A DNA stretch of 64,000 nucleotides from JACMJL01 sp963791805 (GTDB taxonomy: Bacteria > Bacillota > Clostridia > Clostridiales > Clostridiaceae): contig CAWBTU010000004.1 in the NCBI GenBank assembly GCA_963791805.1, positions 372,001 to 436,000 on the forward strand, given 5' to 3'. This document shows positions 54,129 to 62,870 of this stretch, in pieces. The notes below the pieces were generated by a model that saw only the letters and a program-made list of their open reading frames with translations, was not told the origin of the DNA and made no database searches. How positions within the stretch are numbered: the first letter of the stretch is position 1; the number at the start of each line of letters is the position of its first letter. A program made the position numbers and the translations under genes.

Positions 54129-54578
54129 TTATACACCAAATTTTTTACAAATCTTCTCCATTAACTTAACAATCGTTTCTGATGCTTTCTGTTGTACTTC
54201 AGCACCTTTTTCTAACATATCCCCATCAAAAATAATCCCTTTTATTAAATTATCCGTATCAAGAAAACAATTGCTTATATCAAGTGCTTTAGACATTGAA
54301 TCAGTACCATCTATGAACTTTTGTAGTTCCTCAACAAATTCATTATGTTCCTTTCTAATTATAACTGGACATGCATTTGGATATAAGTTTAACATCAACG
54401 TTAACTTGGTTTCTTTAAATTCACTTGTTTTTTTTAAGTACGTATCATATTTAATCTTTACTTCTTCAACAGTGGTACACCCCTCCATTTTAGGAAACTG
54501 GCTTGTGATATCAATTATAATATCACCTATCTTAACCATTTTCTCAGCATACTTTTCATGTTCTGGATTAATCCTCAT
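54129..54578 (-). CDS. Unknown helical protein
   Basis: 149 residues, entirely helical in appearance (HEKYAEKMVKIGDIIIDITS, KEHNEFVEELQKFIDGTDSM), acidic, with no signal or membrane helix. GAGGAG precedes the ATG by 8 bases. No family recognised. Monocistronic, ended by its own terminator. Confidence 0.6.
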   Translation of the reverse strand: MRINPEHEKYAEKMVKIGDIIIDITSQFPKMEGCTTVEEVKIKYDTYLKKTSEFKETKLTLMLNLYPNACPVIIRKEHNEFVEELQKFIDGTDSMSKALDISNCFLDTDNLIKGIIFDGDMLEKGAEVQQKASETIVKLMEKICKKFGV

Positions 54579-54707
54579 TTTACCAACTCCTCTTCATTAT
54601 AGTTCTACATAAATATATAAATTCCTGCTATTAAACCCATTTTCAGTACTCATATCAATAAAAGCAATTACATAAATATGTCCACAAACTAATTTGTAAG
54701 CATGTCC

Positions 54708-55247
54708 TCAATCAACTGATATTCTGTCAGGTTTAAATTCACCTTCAAAATCTTTCTTATGAGCTTCAAGATATTTTAATCTCTTTGGCTCTTGTAAAGT
54801 AAGTTCATCTATATTTTTATTTTTTAACCTATTATAGTCTTCCTTATCTTTATAAAATTCCTTTTCGCCTTCTTTTATAGCCGTTCCTACCACCATGAAA
54901 ACTATAATCAATACTATAAAAGCACCAATAAATGCAACAAATGCTGTAGATATGATATTCAAAATCCCATCCATTTCTTTATAAATTGCATAGCCTTCTC
55001 CAAAAACTACAGATATACATAGTATCCCTGCATATTCACTTTTTTTAGCCTTTTCCCATAGTATCATTGGTAATGCACCTAAACCAAATGTCCACAAAGT
55101 AAATAATCCTACTGCTTTTATAGGTTCCAATGCCCCAGAAATCCCAGACCCAAATATTAATGAAAATACTATGACCGGTATCACAATAAATCCGCAAATC
55201 ACTAATATAAGTACTGTAACCCATCCAATCGTTTTTAGACGTTTCAA
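54708..55247 (-). CDS. Membrane protein, four predicted helices (unknown)
   Basis: 179 residues with hydrophobic segments at about 7-33 (IGWVTVLILVICGFIVIPVI), 43-62, 70-88 and 97-122 (AFVAFIGAFIVLIIVFMVVG), followed by a charged cytoplasmic tail (KEFYKDKEDYNRLKNKNIDE). No family recognised. Follows the 199-residue gene by about 37 bases and may share its operon. Confidence 0.65.
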   Translation of the reverse strand: MKRLKTIGWVTVLILVICGFIVIPVIVFSLIFGSGISGALEPIKAVGLFTLWTFGLGALPMILWEKAKKSEYAGILCISVVFGEGYAIYKEMDGILNIISTAFVAFIGAFIVLIIVFMVVGTAIKEGEKEFYKDKEDYNRLKNKNIDELTLQEPKRLKYLEAHKKDFEGEFKPDRISVD

Positions 55248-55284
55248 ATAAACTCCCCCTCTTGTCCTACTAATAAACTGTTCT

Positions 55285-55884
55285 TTAAGTTATTGCAGTT
55301 TGTAATAACTCCATGATTTTATTATCCTGCAATTCTATATCATCTGTTAATGTATGTTCGAAATTCTCATTCAAATAAACCTTAAGACTGAATATTGTAT
55401 CACCTACGAATATTTGTGGAATATTCACTAGCCAAGCTCCCTTAAATGCTTGTTCTAGTATGTTTGTAGCATGCATAGTAAAAACAACACTAACACTTTC
55501 ATTATTAAAATAATCTTTTAAAGAATCTGTAAAGTATAATCTAGCTTCATGGTATGTATCAAAATAAAAAGCATTAATACATCCATCAGCTAATAATAAT
55601 TTTTCTATAGCTCGTGCAGCAATTTTAAGTCTATATTCAATAACATATTTATTTGCTACAGCATCTATACAATCAACTATGCAAGAAATCAGTAGTTCCC
55701 TTAATATAAATTTTTCTTGAATTAAAACATCAATTTTAACAAAACTGGTAAACAATGCTCCCCTTCTCGGACGCTTTTTAAAGCCCATCATCTTCCAATT
55801 ATTATTATCTAGACAAAAACCTGAAGCTAGTTGTGCAATTTTAGTTGCTAAAGCCTCTCCACTGCTACTTTTATCCTCATCCAT
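55285..55884 (-). CDS. Unknown 199-residue soluble protein
   Basis: Helical N-terminal half with a basic patch (MMGFKKRPRRGALFTSFVKI), then YHEARLYFTDSLKDYFNNES and a strand-rich end (NIPQIFVGDTIFSLKVYLNE). No signal peptide. AGGAGG precedes the ATG. No family recognised. Confidence 0.6.
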   Translation of the reverse strand: MDEDKSSSGEALATKIAQLASGFCLDNNNWKMMGFKKRPRRGALFTSFVKIDVLIQEKFILRELLISCIVDCIDAVANKYVIEYRLKIAARAIEKLLLADGCINAFYFDTYHEARLYFTDSLKDYFNNESVSVVFTMHATNILEQAFKGAWLVNIPQIFVGDTIFSLKVYLNENFEHTLTDDIELQDNKIMELLQTAIT

Positions 55885-55986
55885 AAATAGTACCTCCTTA
55901 CTACTATTAGTATATAACTTATATAATGGAAATTATATAGAATTAACCGATAGCTTTTATTTAAGCATCTAATTGTTTTAAAGCAT

Positions 55987-56025
55987 AAAAAGAGCTACCA
56001 CTGATTTAAAGTGATAACTCTTTTT
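55987..56025 (-). terminator. Terminator of the Fis-type regulator
   Basis: AAAAAGAGCTACCAC pairs with GTGATAACTCTTTTT (two G-U pairs on the minus strand); the stem supplies the T-run. Confidence 0.65.
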
Positions 56026-56165
56026 CTCGATTAGGATATTTTTAACAATTTCACTCTATGTAAACACCATTTAATGGTGATTGCTTTACCGCTCTTTCCT
56101 CATTTCCTCCTGTATTTTCCTTGTCCATAAATTCAACGTACTCCACCTATTACACGGCCTTTACT

Positions 56166-56555
56166 CTAAATTATTCCATTTTTCTCATTGCTTAGACACC
56201 TATAAATGTATTCTCTACTTCTTCCTAATTCTGCTGCCGCCTTTGTTTTATTTCCGTTATGCCTTTTCAAGCACTCCAGCACATCTTCACGTCTTAGAGT
56301 GTTTTTAGCTTTAACTTTAGCTATTTCCTCTAAACATTGCTTTTTATATGTATATAACTGTGTTTTATAAATTTCTTCAAGTTTTAATCCTTTACTCCGT
56401 AGGTCTTTATTCTCAATCTCCATTTTTTTAAGTTTCTCTGATAAGTTGATATTCTTAGCTTTTATATATGCTTTTTCGCTCTCCAGCACTCCATTCTTAT
56501 TCTCTAGCTTCATTGCATTATTTTTAAAGTACTCTAATTCTTCTTGTAGATCCAT
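56166..56555 (-). CDS. Coiled-coil protein with Fis-type helix-turn-helix
   Basis: 129 residues. Residues 1-85 are coiled coil (ENKNGVLESEKAYIKAKNIN). Residues about 90-125 are a Fis-like DNA-binding domain (REDVLECLKRHNGNKTKAAA then ELGRSREYIYRCL). Same plan as the 46.0 kb protein, so they may be parallel regulators for different operons. GGAGGG lies 6 bases before the ATG. Confidence 0.75.
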   Translation of the reverse strand: MDLQEELEYFKNNAMKLENKNGVLESEKAYIKAKNINLSEKLKKMEIENKDLRSKGLKLEEIYKTQLYTYKKQCLEEIAKVKAKNTLRREDVLECLKRHNGNKTKAAAELGRSREYIYRCLSNEKNGII

Positions 56556-56871
56556 GCAAATCCCTCCATTAATATAATTTATATACTATATATACTATAT
56601 TAAATTCCATGCATATTTACATGTATTTATATTGTCCACACACGATTACACTTTTTAAATATATGTTTAGATTTTTAATTAATTGATTCAATTAAATCAT
56701 AATTTGCCCTATAAAATTTTATACTGTTATGATGTGTAAGCTAATGTTTACACAATGTCTTTGTTATGCACTGTTAAACCCTTAGTTTTTTATCCAAGTA
56801 CTTAGTTTTTTATCCTTGTTATCACTAAACTTACTTTGCATTGTATTTATGTTGCCTGTTTATGGTTTTTA

Positions 56872-57155
56872 GATACTGATTACAAGTGAATCTCCTTTGT
56901 TTACATTAAAATCCGCTGTTATGAATTGTAGACCAATGGTTACAATCCATTGTTTATCTTGTATCGCTTTTTATTAGTATTGCTACAAGTAAATCTGCTT
57001 TGTTACTTTGAAACCCACCGCTGTTATGAAGTGTAACCTAATGTTTAAAATCCCAATTTATCTTGTATCTATTTTTATTAATATTGATACTTTGGAATCT
57101 CCTTTGTTACTTCTAAACCCACCGATGTCATTAATTGCAAACAATGGTTACTAGT
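56872..57155. repeat. Three tandem ~103-bp repeats in non-coding DNA
   Basis: Three imperfect units marked by AATCT(C/G)CTTTGTT at 56889, 56992 and 57096 (spacing 103 and 104). Each also carries AAACCCACCG or its variant, GTTATGAA.TGTA and, in the first two, TTTATCTTGTATC. No coding frame spans them. The rest of the 56556-57150 interval holds no gene. Confidence 0.7.
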
Positions 57156-57513
57156 AAACAATAAATATAGATGTGACCAATTCATTTTCTTCGAAGTCTA
57201 ATACTTTTCTTTCTGCCTCATCCTTTGTTTTGTAATTGTGCAGATCAAATTCTCCACTGTGTCCTATATAAACAAATACCCAGTATCCATTATCTGTTAC
57301 TTCCTTTGTTTCTAAGTCATTCATGATTTCTATTGAATTAATTTTAACTGCACAGTGCACTCCAGATATACATTCAAAGCTTACTTCCAATTCCACAATT
57401 GATTTCAGAAAAGTGTTCCAGTATTCATCAAATGTCAAGTGCCCTATTAGTTCTGGTTTTAGTCTTTTGAAATGCTGCTCTTCTGCCCGCTCTAATAATT
57501 TTATTGCTTTCAC
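57151..57513 (-). CDS. Unknown small protein
   Basis: 120 residues starting at GTG with GGAGGTG upstream. Helical start (IKLLERAEEQHFKRLKPELI) and a strand-rich body (ELEVSFECISGVHCAVKINS, GYWVFVYIGHSGEFDLHNYK). No family recognised. Close downstream of the DMDDKVYKL gene, so probably co-transcribed. Confidence 0.55.
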   Translation of the reverse strand: MKAIKLLERAEEQHFKRLKPELIGHLTFDEYWNTFLKSIVELEVSFECISGVHCAVKINSIEIMNDLETKEVTDNGYWVFVYIGHSGEFDLHNYKTKDEAERKVLDFEENELVTSIFIVY

Positions 57514-57539
57514 TTATTTATTCACCTCCATTTAAACGT

Positions 57540-57899
57540 TTAGTCATATATTAACTCGTTGAACAAGCCTAGTTGTACTATAAAATCTGCTGTATCCACA
57601 TCAATTGAATCTATATTCAGAATTCCTTTACTGATTGGTTTGGTTAGATAAGGTAAAGCTTGTAAAATTCCTAGTAGAAGCTTTTCCTTATTTAACTTAT
57701 AAACCTTATCGTCCATGTCATATAGCAACAGTAATCCTCCTTTTGACAGTAGCTGCTTACTATGTTTATAATCAAAAACCCAATGGAGGCTTCCGCCTTC
57801 TTCTGTTGCTTTATTTACAATTTCGTCTACATCTTCATGCCTTATTTTTAACTTGCAATTCATCTCAATAAATAATTCAGTATCCTTTATTATTTCCAT
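57540..57899 (-). CDS. Phage-type conserved hypothetical protein
   Basis: 119 residues following a pattern common in clostridial phages and plasmids: LKIRHEDVDEIVNKATEEGG, SLHWVF in place of the usual YWC, LSKGGLLLLYDMDDKVYKLN, and the end NIDSIDVDTADFIVQLGLFN. Function unknown. Its ribosome site is inside a hairpin (see the element just upstream). Confidence 0.65.
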   Translation of the reverse strand: MEIIKDTELFIEMNCKLKIRHEDVDEIVNKATEEGGSLHWVFDYKHSKQLLSKGGLLLLYDMDDKVYKLNKEKLLLGILQALPYLTKPISKGILNIDSIDVDTADFIVQLGLFNELIYD

Positions 57900-57906
57900 T
57901 ACAAAA

Positions 57907-57930
57907 CCTCAATCCTTTAATTTATTGAGG
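57907..57930 (-). promoter_or_regulatory. Hairpin covering the ribosome site
   Basis: On the minus strand CCTCAAT pairs with ATTGAGG around a 10-base loop. The 3' arm contains the GAGG ribosome site, 7 bases before the ATG of the 119-residue gene. Folding would block initiation. Confidence 0.45.
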
Positions 57931-58030
57931 CTATTATTTCGCAATATTTAAAGAATTGCAAGACTTAAAATTGTAATATTTGAGTGGATAATTTGTTCAT
58001 TCAAAGCAACCTTTTTATCTAACTGAATTA

Positions 58031-58052
58031 TTATTGTTTAGATGAAATGCAT
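58031..58052 (-). promoter_or_regulatory. Shared upstream motif, copy 1
   Basis: TATTGTTTAGATGAAATGCA on the plus strand, matching sites near 60851 and 61650 upstream of two other minus-strand operons. About 130 bases upstream of the 119-residue gene. Confidence 0.4.
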
Positions 58053-58417
58053 TAAAGGTAGACAGTTAATGTATATTAATGTAGATATCCTTGTCACATC
58101 TGTATGCTAATGGGCACATGGGAAAATCCCAATCCACTCTATGTAACTGTTAAACTGTCCAAATGGGACAATTTATCCATTCAATTAAACTGTCCTATTC
58201 CTCCATCCTTGCTTCCTTCTGTTTCCTCCAATTGTTCATATAATATCTTCATATGCCTATTGGTTAAATACACTTTTAAATTAGTTATTCTCAACCATTA
58301 TATAAATACTTGAAATGCTTGCAATTTTAATTGCCTTGCTTCATTTCCTGCCTTCTACTGTTTGATACAAATCAATATTGTTTTATTCATACCAGTTAAA
58401 CTATTATTTTAAGTTAT

Positions 58418-58494
58418 CCTGCATTGTTGCACTGTTCATGGTTTCGCTGTTCATGGTTTCCCTGTTCCTGCATTGTTGCACTGTTCATGGTTTC
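58418..58494. repeat. Exact 28-bp direct repeat
   Basis: Identical 28-base copies begin at 58418 and 58467 (CCTGCATTGTTGCACTG then TTCATGGTTTC), period 49. The last 14 bases occur a third time at 58447-58460. Confidence 0.8.
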
Positions 58495-58852
58495 CTGCAT
58501 CTTCCCTTCCCTGCTTCCATTCAATCTAAAAGATACTTAATTGGGAAAAGTCATTTCTGTTAAACTGCCCCACACTAAAAATTTATTCACACCTGTTAAA
58601 CTATTCTATCTGATGCTTCCCTCTATTTCCTCCAGTTGTACTGTTCTTAGATCTTTTGTACATTCCATTTACTCATAAATTCAATCTATGCAATCTAATA
58701 TTGCTCTGCTGTCTACTTGATTAATACCTATCCAGCTTAATGATTCAATAGCAACAATTATATACTCTAAATGCTGATATTTTAAATGCTAAGGTTTTAG
58801 ACAATGCCTTCCACTGTCCTCTTTCTAGTGTAGCTAGCCATCTGCCATACCT

Positions 58853-58885
58853 AAGAAGCCTTCAACGTTTAATTGAAGGCTTCTT
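58853..58885. other. Long stem-loop
   Basis: AAGAAGCCTTCAA pairs perfectly with TTGAAGGCTTCTT around a 7-base loop, without a T-tract. It lies downstream of the 70-residue gene and may end its transcript or act as a binding site. Confidence 0.55.
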
Positions 58886-59087
58886 AATAAACTATTAATA
58901 TCACCAAATGTAAATAGGTGACAGCATTCAGCACTTGGCTACTTGCTTACTGCTTCTTATTGTATATACTTTGTTACGTGCCATTTGGCTACTGTCTAAT
59001 TTATAAATACTAATTAAACACTAATTACCTTACTGCACTGTTCCTACTTTTCCTGCTTTGTCCCTGTTTCCTCCACTGTTCCTGCTT

Positions 59088-59297
59088 TCACTCTATGTTT
59101 GCCTCTCCAAACTCTACATAGTTTCCAATTATATTTAAAGCTTCATCATAACTGGTGCACTGTTTTACCTCATACATCATACGTTTTGATTCCTCCAGCA
59201 TTCTGTTGTCTTTTAATGTTTTACTTGCAATAGCCATTAGATTGAAAATATTCCCATTTGCTCCTATCAATGCAGCTACTGGTTTGCTTATTTCCAT
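59088..59297 (-). CDS. Small phage-type conserved protein
   Basis: About 69 residues: MEISKPVAALIGANGNIFNL, helical middle, ending IIGNYVEFGEANIE. This matches a family of short clostridial phage/plasmid proteins with the pattern KPxxxLIGxxGNxF and a terminal YVE. Function unknown. The start lies 9 bases after AAGGAG. Confidence 0.65.
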   Translation of the reverse strand: MEISKPVAALIGANGNIFNLMAIASKTLKDNRMLEESKRMMYEVKQCTSYDEALNIIGNYVEFGEANIE

Positions 59298-59372
59298 CTC
59301 TTCCATCTCCTTATTTAAATTATTTAGGGTGTATTGTACATCAGATTCATTTATAATTTCAATACTTAAATT

Positions 59373-59402
59373 AAAAAAGGCCTATCATTTCACTGATAAA
59401 CC
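59373..59402 (-). terminator. Terminator hairpin
   Basis: GGCCTATCA pairs with TGATAAACC (G-U pairs on the minus strand), then TTTTTT. Downstream of the phosphoesterase operon. Confidence 0.6.
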
Positions 59403-59949
59403 TATTCATGCTTTCTAACTGTTCACCCTATTTCCCCCTGGTTTCCTCTACCTAATTAAATGACCTGAAATACTTGATTGAATTGTAACTACTAGATGTC
59501 CCTATTTATTAGTGGTATATATCAAGCATACTTCCAATTATAGATGCCCGCCTGGTTGCCTGTTTCCTCCATGCCCCTGGTTTCCCAGGTCCCTATTTAT
59601 TACACTTTCCTGTTCTGGGTGCTAAGTGTTCCTTTGATACCTACAATTGTCCCTGTTCATAGATACCATCGTAGATTAGTATATCCAGTGTCCACTTTCA
59701 TAGATACCCATGTACTCCTGCTGTTCCTATTTCACAAATGCCAATCTAAATGTTGCGATTCAACAGTTCCTCCGATTCGCCTTGTCCACTCTTTATATCC
59801 TTGGTCTTATCCAATTCATCCGTCCTTAACTAATTATCATCTCAAAGGATTAATTAATTTTATACTTACTTTGTGGTGCTTAATATTCTTTCTCTTATAT
59901 GTTTTTATTTATGTATTTTCTTATGTTAATGGAGTATGTTTTCATATAC
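59403..59949. other. Gene-free stretch
   Basis: No minus-strand gene. A plus-strand frame of about 170 codons is open but has no ribosome site and an unlikely composition (rich in Leu, Cys and His). TGTTTCCTCCA and TTCATAGATACC words are repeated. Confidence 0.45.
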
Positions 59950-60621
59950 TTATAGTAGTACTTCCTTACATAAATTACAATTTGTGTCTATTATTGTCCC
60001 TCTTACAATATTTTCCATGCAGGCACAGTTTATTACAACTGTTCCATTCAATTTTTTGACGCCAAAATCTTCATGCACATGTCCACAGATGTAATATGCA
60101 GGCCTATCCTTTTCTATCTTTTTTCTTATTGCATCACTGCCATAATTATGAGCACTATATCCGAGGTCGAGAATTTTCAGAGGCGGTTGATGCGCCACTA
60201 CATATTTGCCTGTCATATCAATATTTTTCAGATAAATCTCCATCTCCAGCTCAGTAATCTCCCTTGACGTACTAAGAAATTTAATACACATTTTTTCTAA
60301 CGGGACAAAACGAGTCTCAATGCCTGTATTATACACATTTGGTAAAAAATTAATATCATCAATGTAAGGTTCGAACACATCATGATTGCCTCGAATGAAG
60401 TATACAACTTTGTTTTTAATCTCCTTAATCATAAGCTTGAAATATTCATAATCTTCCATTTGTAACGATTGGAGCTCAAAAATGTTTGCGCCTCTGTAGT
60501 CTTTGGTTATATCACCAGCAAAGATTACAACATCAATGTCTGGTCTGCTATTTACGAAATCAATTATCTTCTGTAGGTGGTTAAATTTTCCATGTAGATC
60601 AGATATACAAAATATCTTCAT
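59950..60621 (-). CDS. Calcineurin-like metallophosphoesterase
   Basis: Two-metal phosphoesterase. The metal-binding motifs are all present in order: ISDLHGK, FAGDITKD, IRGNHDVFE, VVAHQPPL and ICGHVHED. Length 223 aa suits the small MPPED/YfcE-like members that hydrolyse phosphodiesters or nucleotides. No signal peptide, so cytoplasmic. GGGGGGTTGAGG precedes the ATG, and the 58-residue gene lies 19 bases upstream, making a two-gene operon. Substrate unknown; phage-borne members are often involved in nucleic-acid or nucleotide turnover. Confidence 0.9.
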   Translation of the reverse strand: MKIFCISDLHGKFNHLQKIIDFVNSRPDIDVVIFAGDITKDYRGANIFELQSLQMEDYEYFKLMIKEIKNKVVYFIRGNHDVFEPYIDDINFLPNVYNTGIETRFVPLEKMCIKFLSTSREITELEMEIYLKNIDMTGKYVVAHQPPLKILDLGYSAHNYGSDAIRKKIEKDRPAYYICGHVHEDFGVKKLNGTVVINCACMENIVRGTIIDTNCNLCKEVLL

Positions 60622-60640
60622 TTTTACCTCAACCCCCCAA

Positions 60641-60817
60641 TTAATCCATCATAAATCTTATTTCTTCTATTGTCCTTGCTGTTATTTCTTTTCCCTGCTT
60701 CTTCATTCCCAGGTGCGCATCCAGTATAGCAAGCTCGGTTGCTGTTAATTTCTTTTTATTTGCTGCTTCCTGCTTCTCTAATTTCTCTACTAAATACTTT
60801 ATTTTCTTCTCATTCAT
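60641..60817 (-). CDS. Small helical protein, 58 aa
   Basis: Reads MNEKKIKYLVEKLEKQEAAN, then KKKLTATELAILDAHLGMKK, then QGKEITARTIEEIRFMMD. The site AGGAGGAG lies five bases before the ATG, the strongest in this part of the window, and supports translation. Basic, helical, no membrane segment. It is directly upstream of the phosphoesterase gene. Function unknown. Confidence 0.6.
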   Translation of the reverse strand: MNEKKIKYLVEKLEKQEAANKKKLTATELAILDAHLGMKKQGKEITARTIEEIRFMMD

Positions 60818-60850
60818 TTGAACTCCTCCTAAATTAGATGGATTGTATCA

Positions 60851-60871
60851 TATTATCTAAACGAAACATAG
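60851..60871 (-). promoter_or_regulatory. Shared upstream motif, copy 2
   Basis: TATTATCTAAACGAAACATA on the plus strand, about 35 bases upstream of the 58-residue gene. It matches the motif near 58031 and 61650. Confidence 0.4.
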
Positions 60872-60994
60872 ACCTTAATAAATTTTTTTAAATATAAAAT
60901 CATGTTACTTTTATAAAATCTATAATATTTATAACTATAAACATAAAATAATACCTGCTATCAATCAACCAATTGATGCAGGTATTGTTTTATA

Positions 60995-61573
60995 CTATTG
61001 TGCTATAGTAGCATAATTATTCTCTCTATATACTCTTTTTGACTGTATCTTACAGTTAAACTCAGTAATTGAAGCTATAGATATTCCTTGTATATGGCTC
61101 TTTCTATCAAGGTGAAGTCCTTCCCATAAATAGTCAGTACTGTCAATTTTGTTATTATATGTTTCGTGTACATGGTGCACCTGCATATCCTTTGGCAGCG
61201 ATGAAATTTGGCCGTTAATCGTAATAGACCTGACAAGTCGTTCAATAAAGCCTGTAGTCCTTTTTCCTTCAATTTTAATACCTGCTTTGACACGTTCTCT
61301 GGAATTATTTTCCTTGTTTTTTGTTTTGCTAACATTGAATGATAATTTTGATAAGATTGGCACTAATTTAACTTCTAACCCATTATAATCAATGTACTCA
61401 TCAATAATGATGTATTTATTTACTTTTACACGCATGAGAACTGTATTTTTCATTTCATTTACAAGGTAATAGATATTTCCATTATGCATGTAATTTTCTC
61501 CAATTTTTACAATAAGTCCAACCTTAACTGCATCCTGTACTGTTTCATTCTCAATATGTATAAAATTTTCCAT
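60995..61573 (-). CDS. HNH-like endonuclease or DNA-binding protein
   Basis: 193 residues. Near the C-terminus the sequence MQVHHVHETYNNKIDSTDYL, then GLHLDRKSHIQG, resembles an HNH nuclease core: tandem histidines, an asparagine and a later histidine with correct spacing. The N-terminal part is a strand-rich domain (VKVNKYIIIDEYIDYNGLEV). Phages use such proteins for packaging or homing. Starts at ATG 8 bases after AGGAG. The match is to a loose motif only. Confidence 0.6.
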   Translation of the reverse strand: MENFIHIENETVQDAVKVGLIVKIGENYMHNGNIYYLVNEMKNTVLMRVKVNKYIIIDEYIDYNGLEVKLVPILSKLSFNVSKTKNKENNSRERVKAGIKIEGKRTTGFIERLVRSITINGQISSLPKDMQVHHVHETYNNKIDSTDYLWEGLHLDRKSHIQGISIASITEFNCKIQSKRVYRENNYATIAQ

Positions 61574-61649
61574 CATAACCACTCCTCTAAATCTTAATTT
61601 ACCTTTAATTGGATGATATGCTTGTTTCTAGGTTAACAATTTTTGCATT

Positions 61650-61672
61650 TATTGTTCTAAATGAAATACAAT
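61650..61672 (-). promoter_or_regulatory. Shared upstream motif, copy 3
   Basis: TATTGTTCTAAATGAAATAC on the plus strand, about 80 bases upstream of the HNH-like gene. It matches the motif near 58031 and 60851. Confidence 0.4.
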
Positions 61673-61721
61673 GTGCCTTCTTTATTTTTTAGATGACCTA
61701 AAAATGTATGAATTTTAAAAT

Positions 61722-61748
61722 AATAAAACCTCAGATATACTGAGGCTT
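61722..61748 (-). terminator. Terminator of the methylase operon
   Basis: CCTCAG pairs with CTGAGG; the minus strand continues TTTTATTATTTT. Confidence 0.65.
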
Positions 61749-61793
61749 ATCAATTTCTTTATTATTGTATTTTACTTATACTATTAAAAAGTA

Positions 61794-61900
61794 ATTTGTC
61801 TGTTTTTTGGGGTAACGGGTAACTGGTAACAATTAAACTTTACTCATTTATTCACAAAATACTATTTGTCTATTTTCTTGGGTAACGGGTAACTAGTAAC
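61794..61900. repeat. 37-bp direct repeat, period 70
   Basis: Two copies with four differences begin at 61794 and 61864. Each ends in GGTAACGGGTAACT(G/A)GTAAC, itself three GTAAC words. They lie between the methylase stop and its terminator. Confidence 0.75.
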
Positions 61901-61926
61901 CGCTTGAACAACATTTTATATGCTTT

Positions 61927-62856
61927 CTAATAGTTGTACCAAACCCACTCATCTGCTCTGGGTTTAGACTCTCCATTAGCAGATTTAGCTGATGATTTAG
62001 AAATGTCTTCCGCAAGTATTTCACATTTCCATTTACCGGAGGCTACCAATCTATCATAAATGCTTTTTCCCTTATACTTGTACCCTGAAATTAGTATATG
62101 CGCTTTTGCATCTATTATTGTGTCTACATATCTATTCTGGTCTGCATCGTCCATATCTATCTCGTAGACCTTCCTTCCTTTACGTGGCTTCAACTCATAT
62201 GGACTGTCCAAATACATAAATACGCGGTCATTTTTATACTTATTAATTAACATAATAGTATTTACACAATATGCTTCAACACCATCCATTCGCTCAATTA
62301 CCTTATCCATTGTGTAATCCATCCATTTATAGTAGCTTACGTCCTCATTGCCACTATAATCAGGCTTTGCACTTTTTCCGACACCATTGAATGACTGTTT
62401 AAATATTAGTAGAGCTGCTGCAGCAAGCTCAACTGCTTTTTCTTCAGGTACACACTTTTTCCACTCGTCCTGTTGACATTCAAATTCCGTTGCATCTGTT
62501 TTATCTAACATTTTAAGCTCAAATACTTTTATCTTTTGTTCATAAGGCTCCCAAATTTTCTTAGCCTTTAAAAACCATTCTTTTGATAATTCTGTTTTTT
62601 CTATTAATTTCAGCACTTTATAGGCTGTATTTGAATTGCTTAGCGTCTTATGTATTAAAAACAACCTTGGATTAAGGTCATTTATTATCCTTCTGTTAAA
62701 GCAATCAATATTAAGTGTAACTACTCCTGAACCGCCAAACCCATCTATGAATGTACTACAACCACCAGCCCCATCCTCTATAAACTCATTTAATTCTTTC
62801 ATAAGTTTACCCTTGCTTCCAAAGTATGCGAAATTAGTTATATATTCTTTACTCAT
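61927..62856 (-). CDS. D12-class DNA adenine-N6 methyltransferase
   Basis: Dam-like methyltransferase that modifies adenine in a short target. It has the N-terminal SAM motif (FAYFGSKGKL), IDGFGGSGVVTLN, and the catalytic motif DSPY in YLDSPYELKPRKG. Length 309 aa fits phage D12 enzymes. Phages and plasmids use them to evade host restriction. There is no partner nuclease next to it. The N-terminal sequence is copied into the neighbouring chimeric gene. Confidence 0.92.
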   Translation of the reverse strand: MSKEYITNFAYFGSKGKLMKELNEFIEDGAGGCSTFIDGFGGSGVVTLNIDCFNRRIINDLNPRLFLIHKTLSNSNTAYKVLKLIEKTELSKEWFLKAKKIWEPYEQKIKVFELKMLDKTDATEFECQQDEWKKCVPEEKAVELAAAALLIFKQSFNGVGKSAKPDYSGNEDVSYYKWMDYTMDKVIERMDGVEAYCVNTIMLINKYKNDRVFMYLDSPYELKPRKGRKVYEIDMDDADQNRYVDTIIDAKAHILISGYKYKGKSIYDRLVASGKWKCEILAEDISKSSAKSANGESKPRADEWVWYNY

Positions 62857-62870
62857 GTTACTTTTCCTCC

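Larger units (their letters stand above)
57931..59087. other. Repeat-rich, gene-free stretch
   Basis: No gene. It carries five copies of a short word, GTTAAACTRTYC or a close form, near 58145, 58182, 58392, 58556 and 58591. A 28-base unit occurs twice exactly (see below), and TTTCCTCCA pyrimidine-rich words recur. Such clustered repeats in non-coding DNA occur at plasmid origins and partition sites, among other places. Confidence 0.45.

Noticed and set aside
58418..58500. Possible small CRISPR-like array (28-bp repeats)
   Set aside because: Only two full copies and one partial, spacing of 21 and shorter, no cas genes and no palindrome; simple tandem duplication.
59544..60059. Plus-strand frame of about 170 codons in non-coding DNA
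   Set aside because: No ribosome site, unusual composition, runs into the phosphoesterase gene in antisense; all other genes here are on the minus strand.
61075..61335. Minus-strand 86-codon frame
   Set aside because: Out-of-frame shadow of the HNH-like gene.
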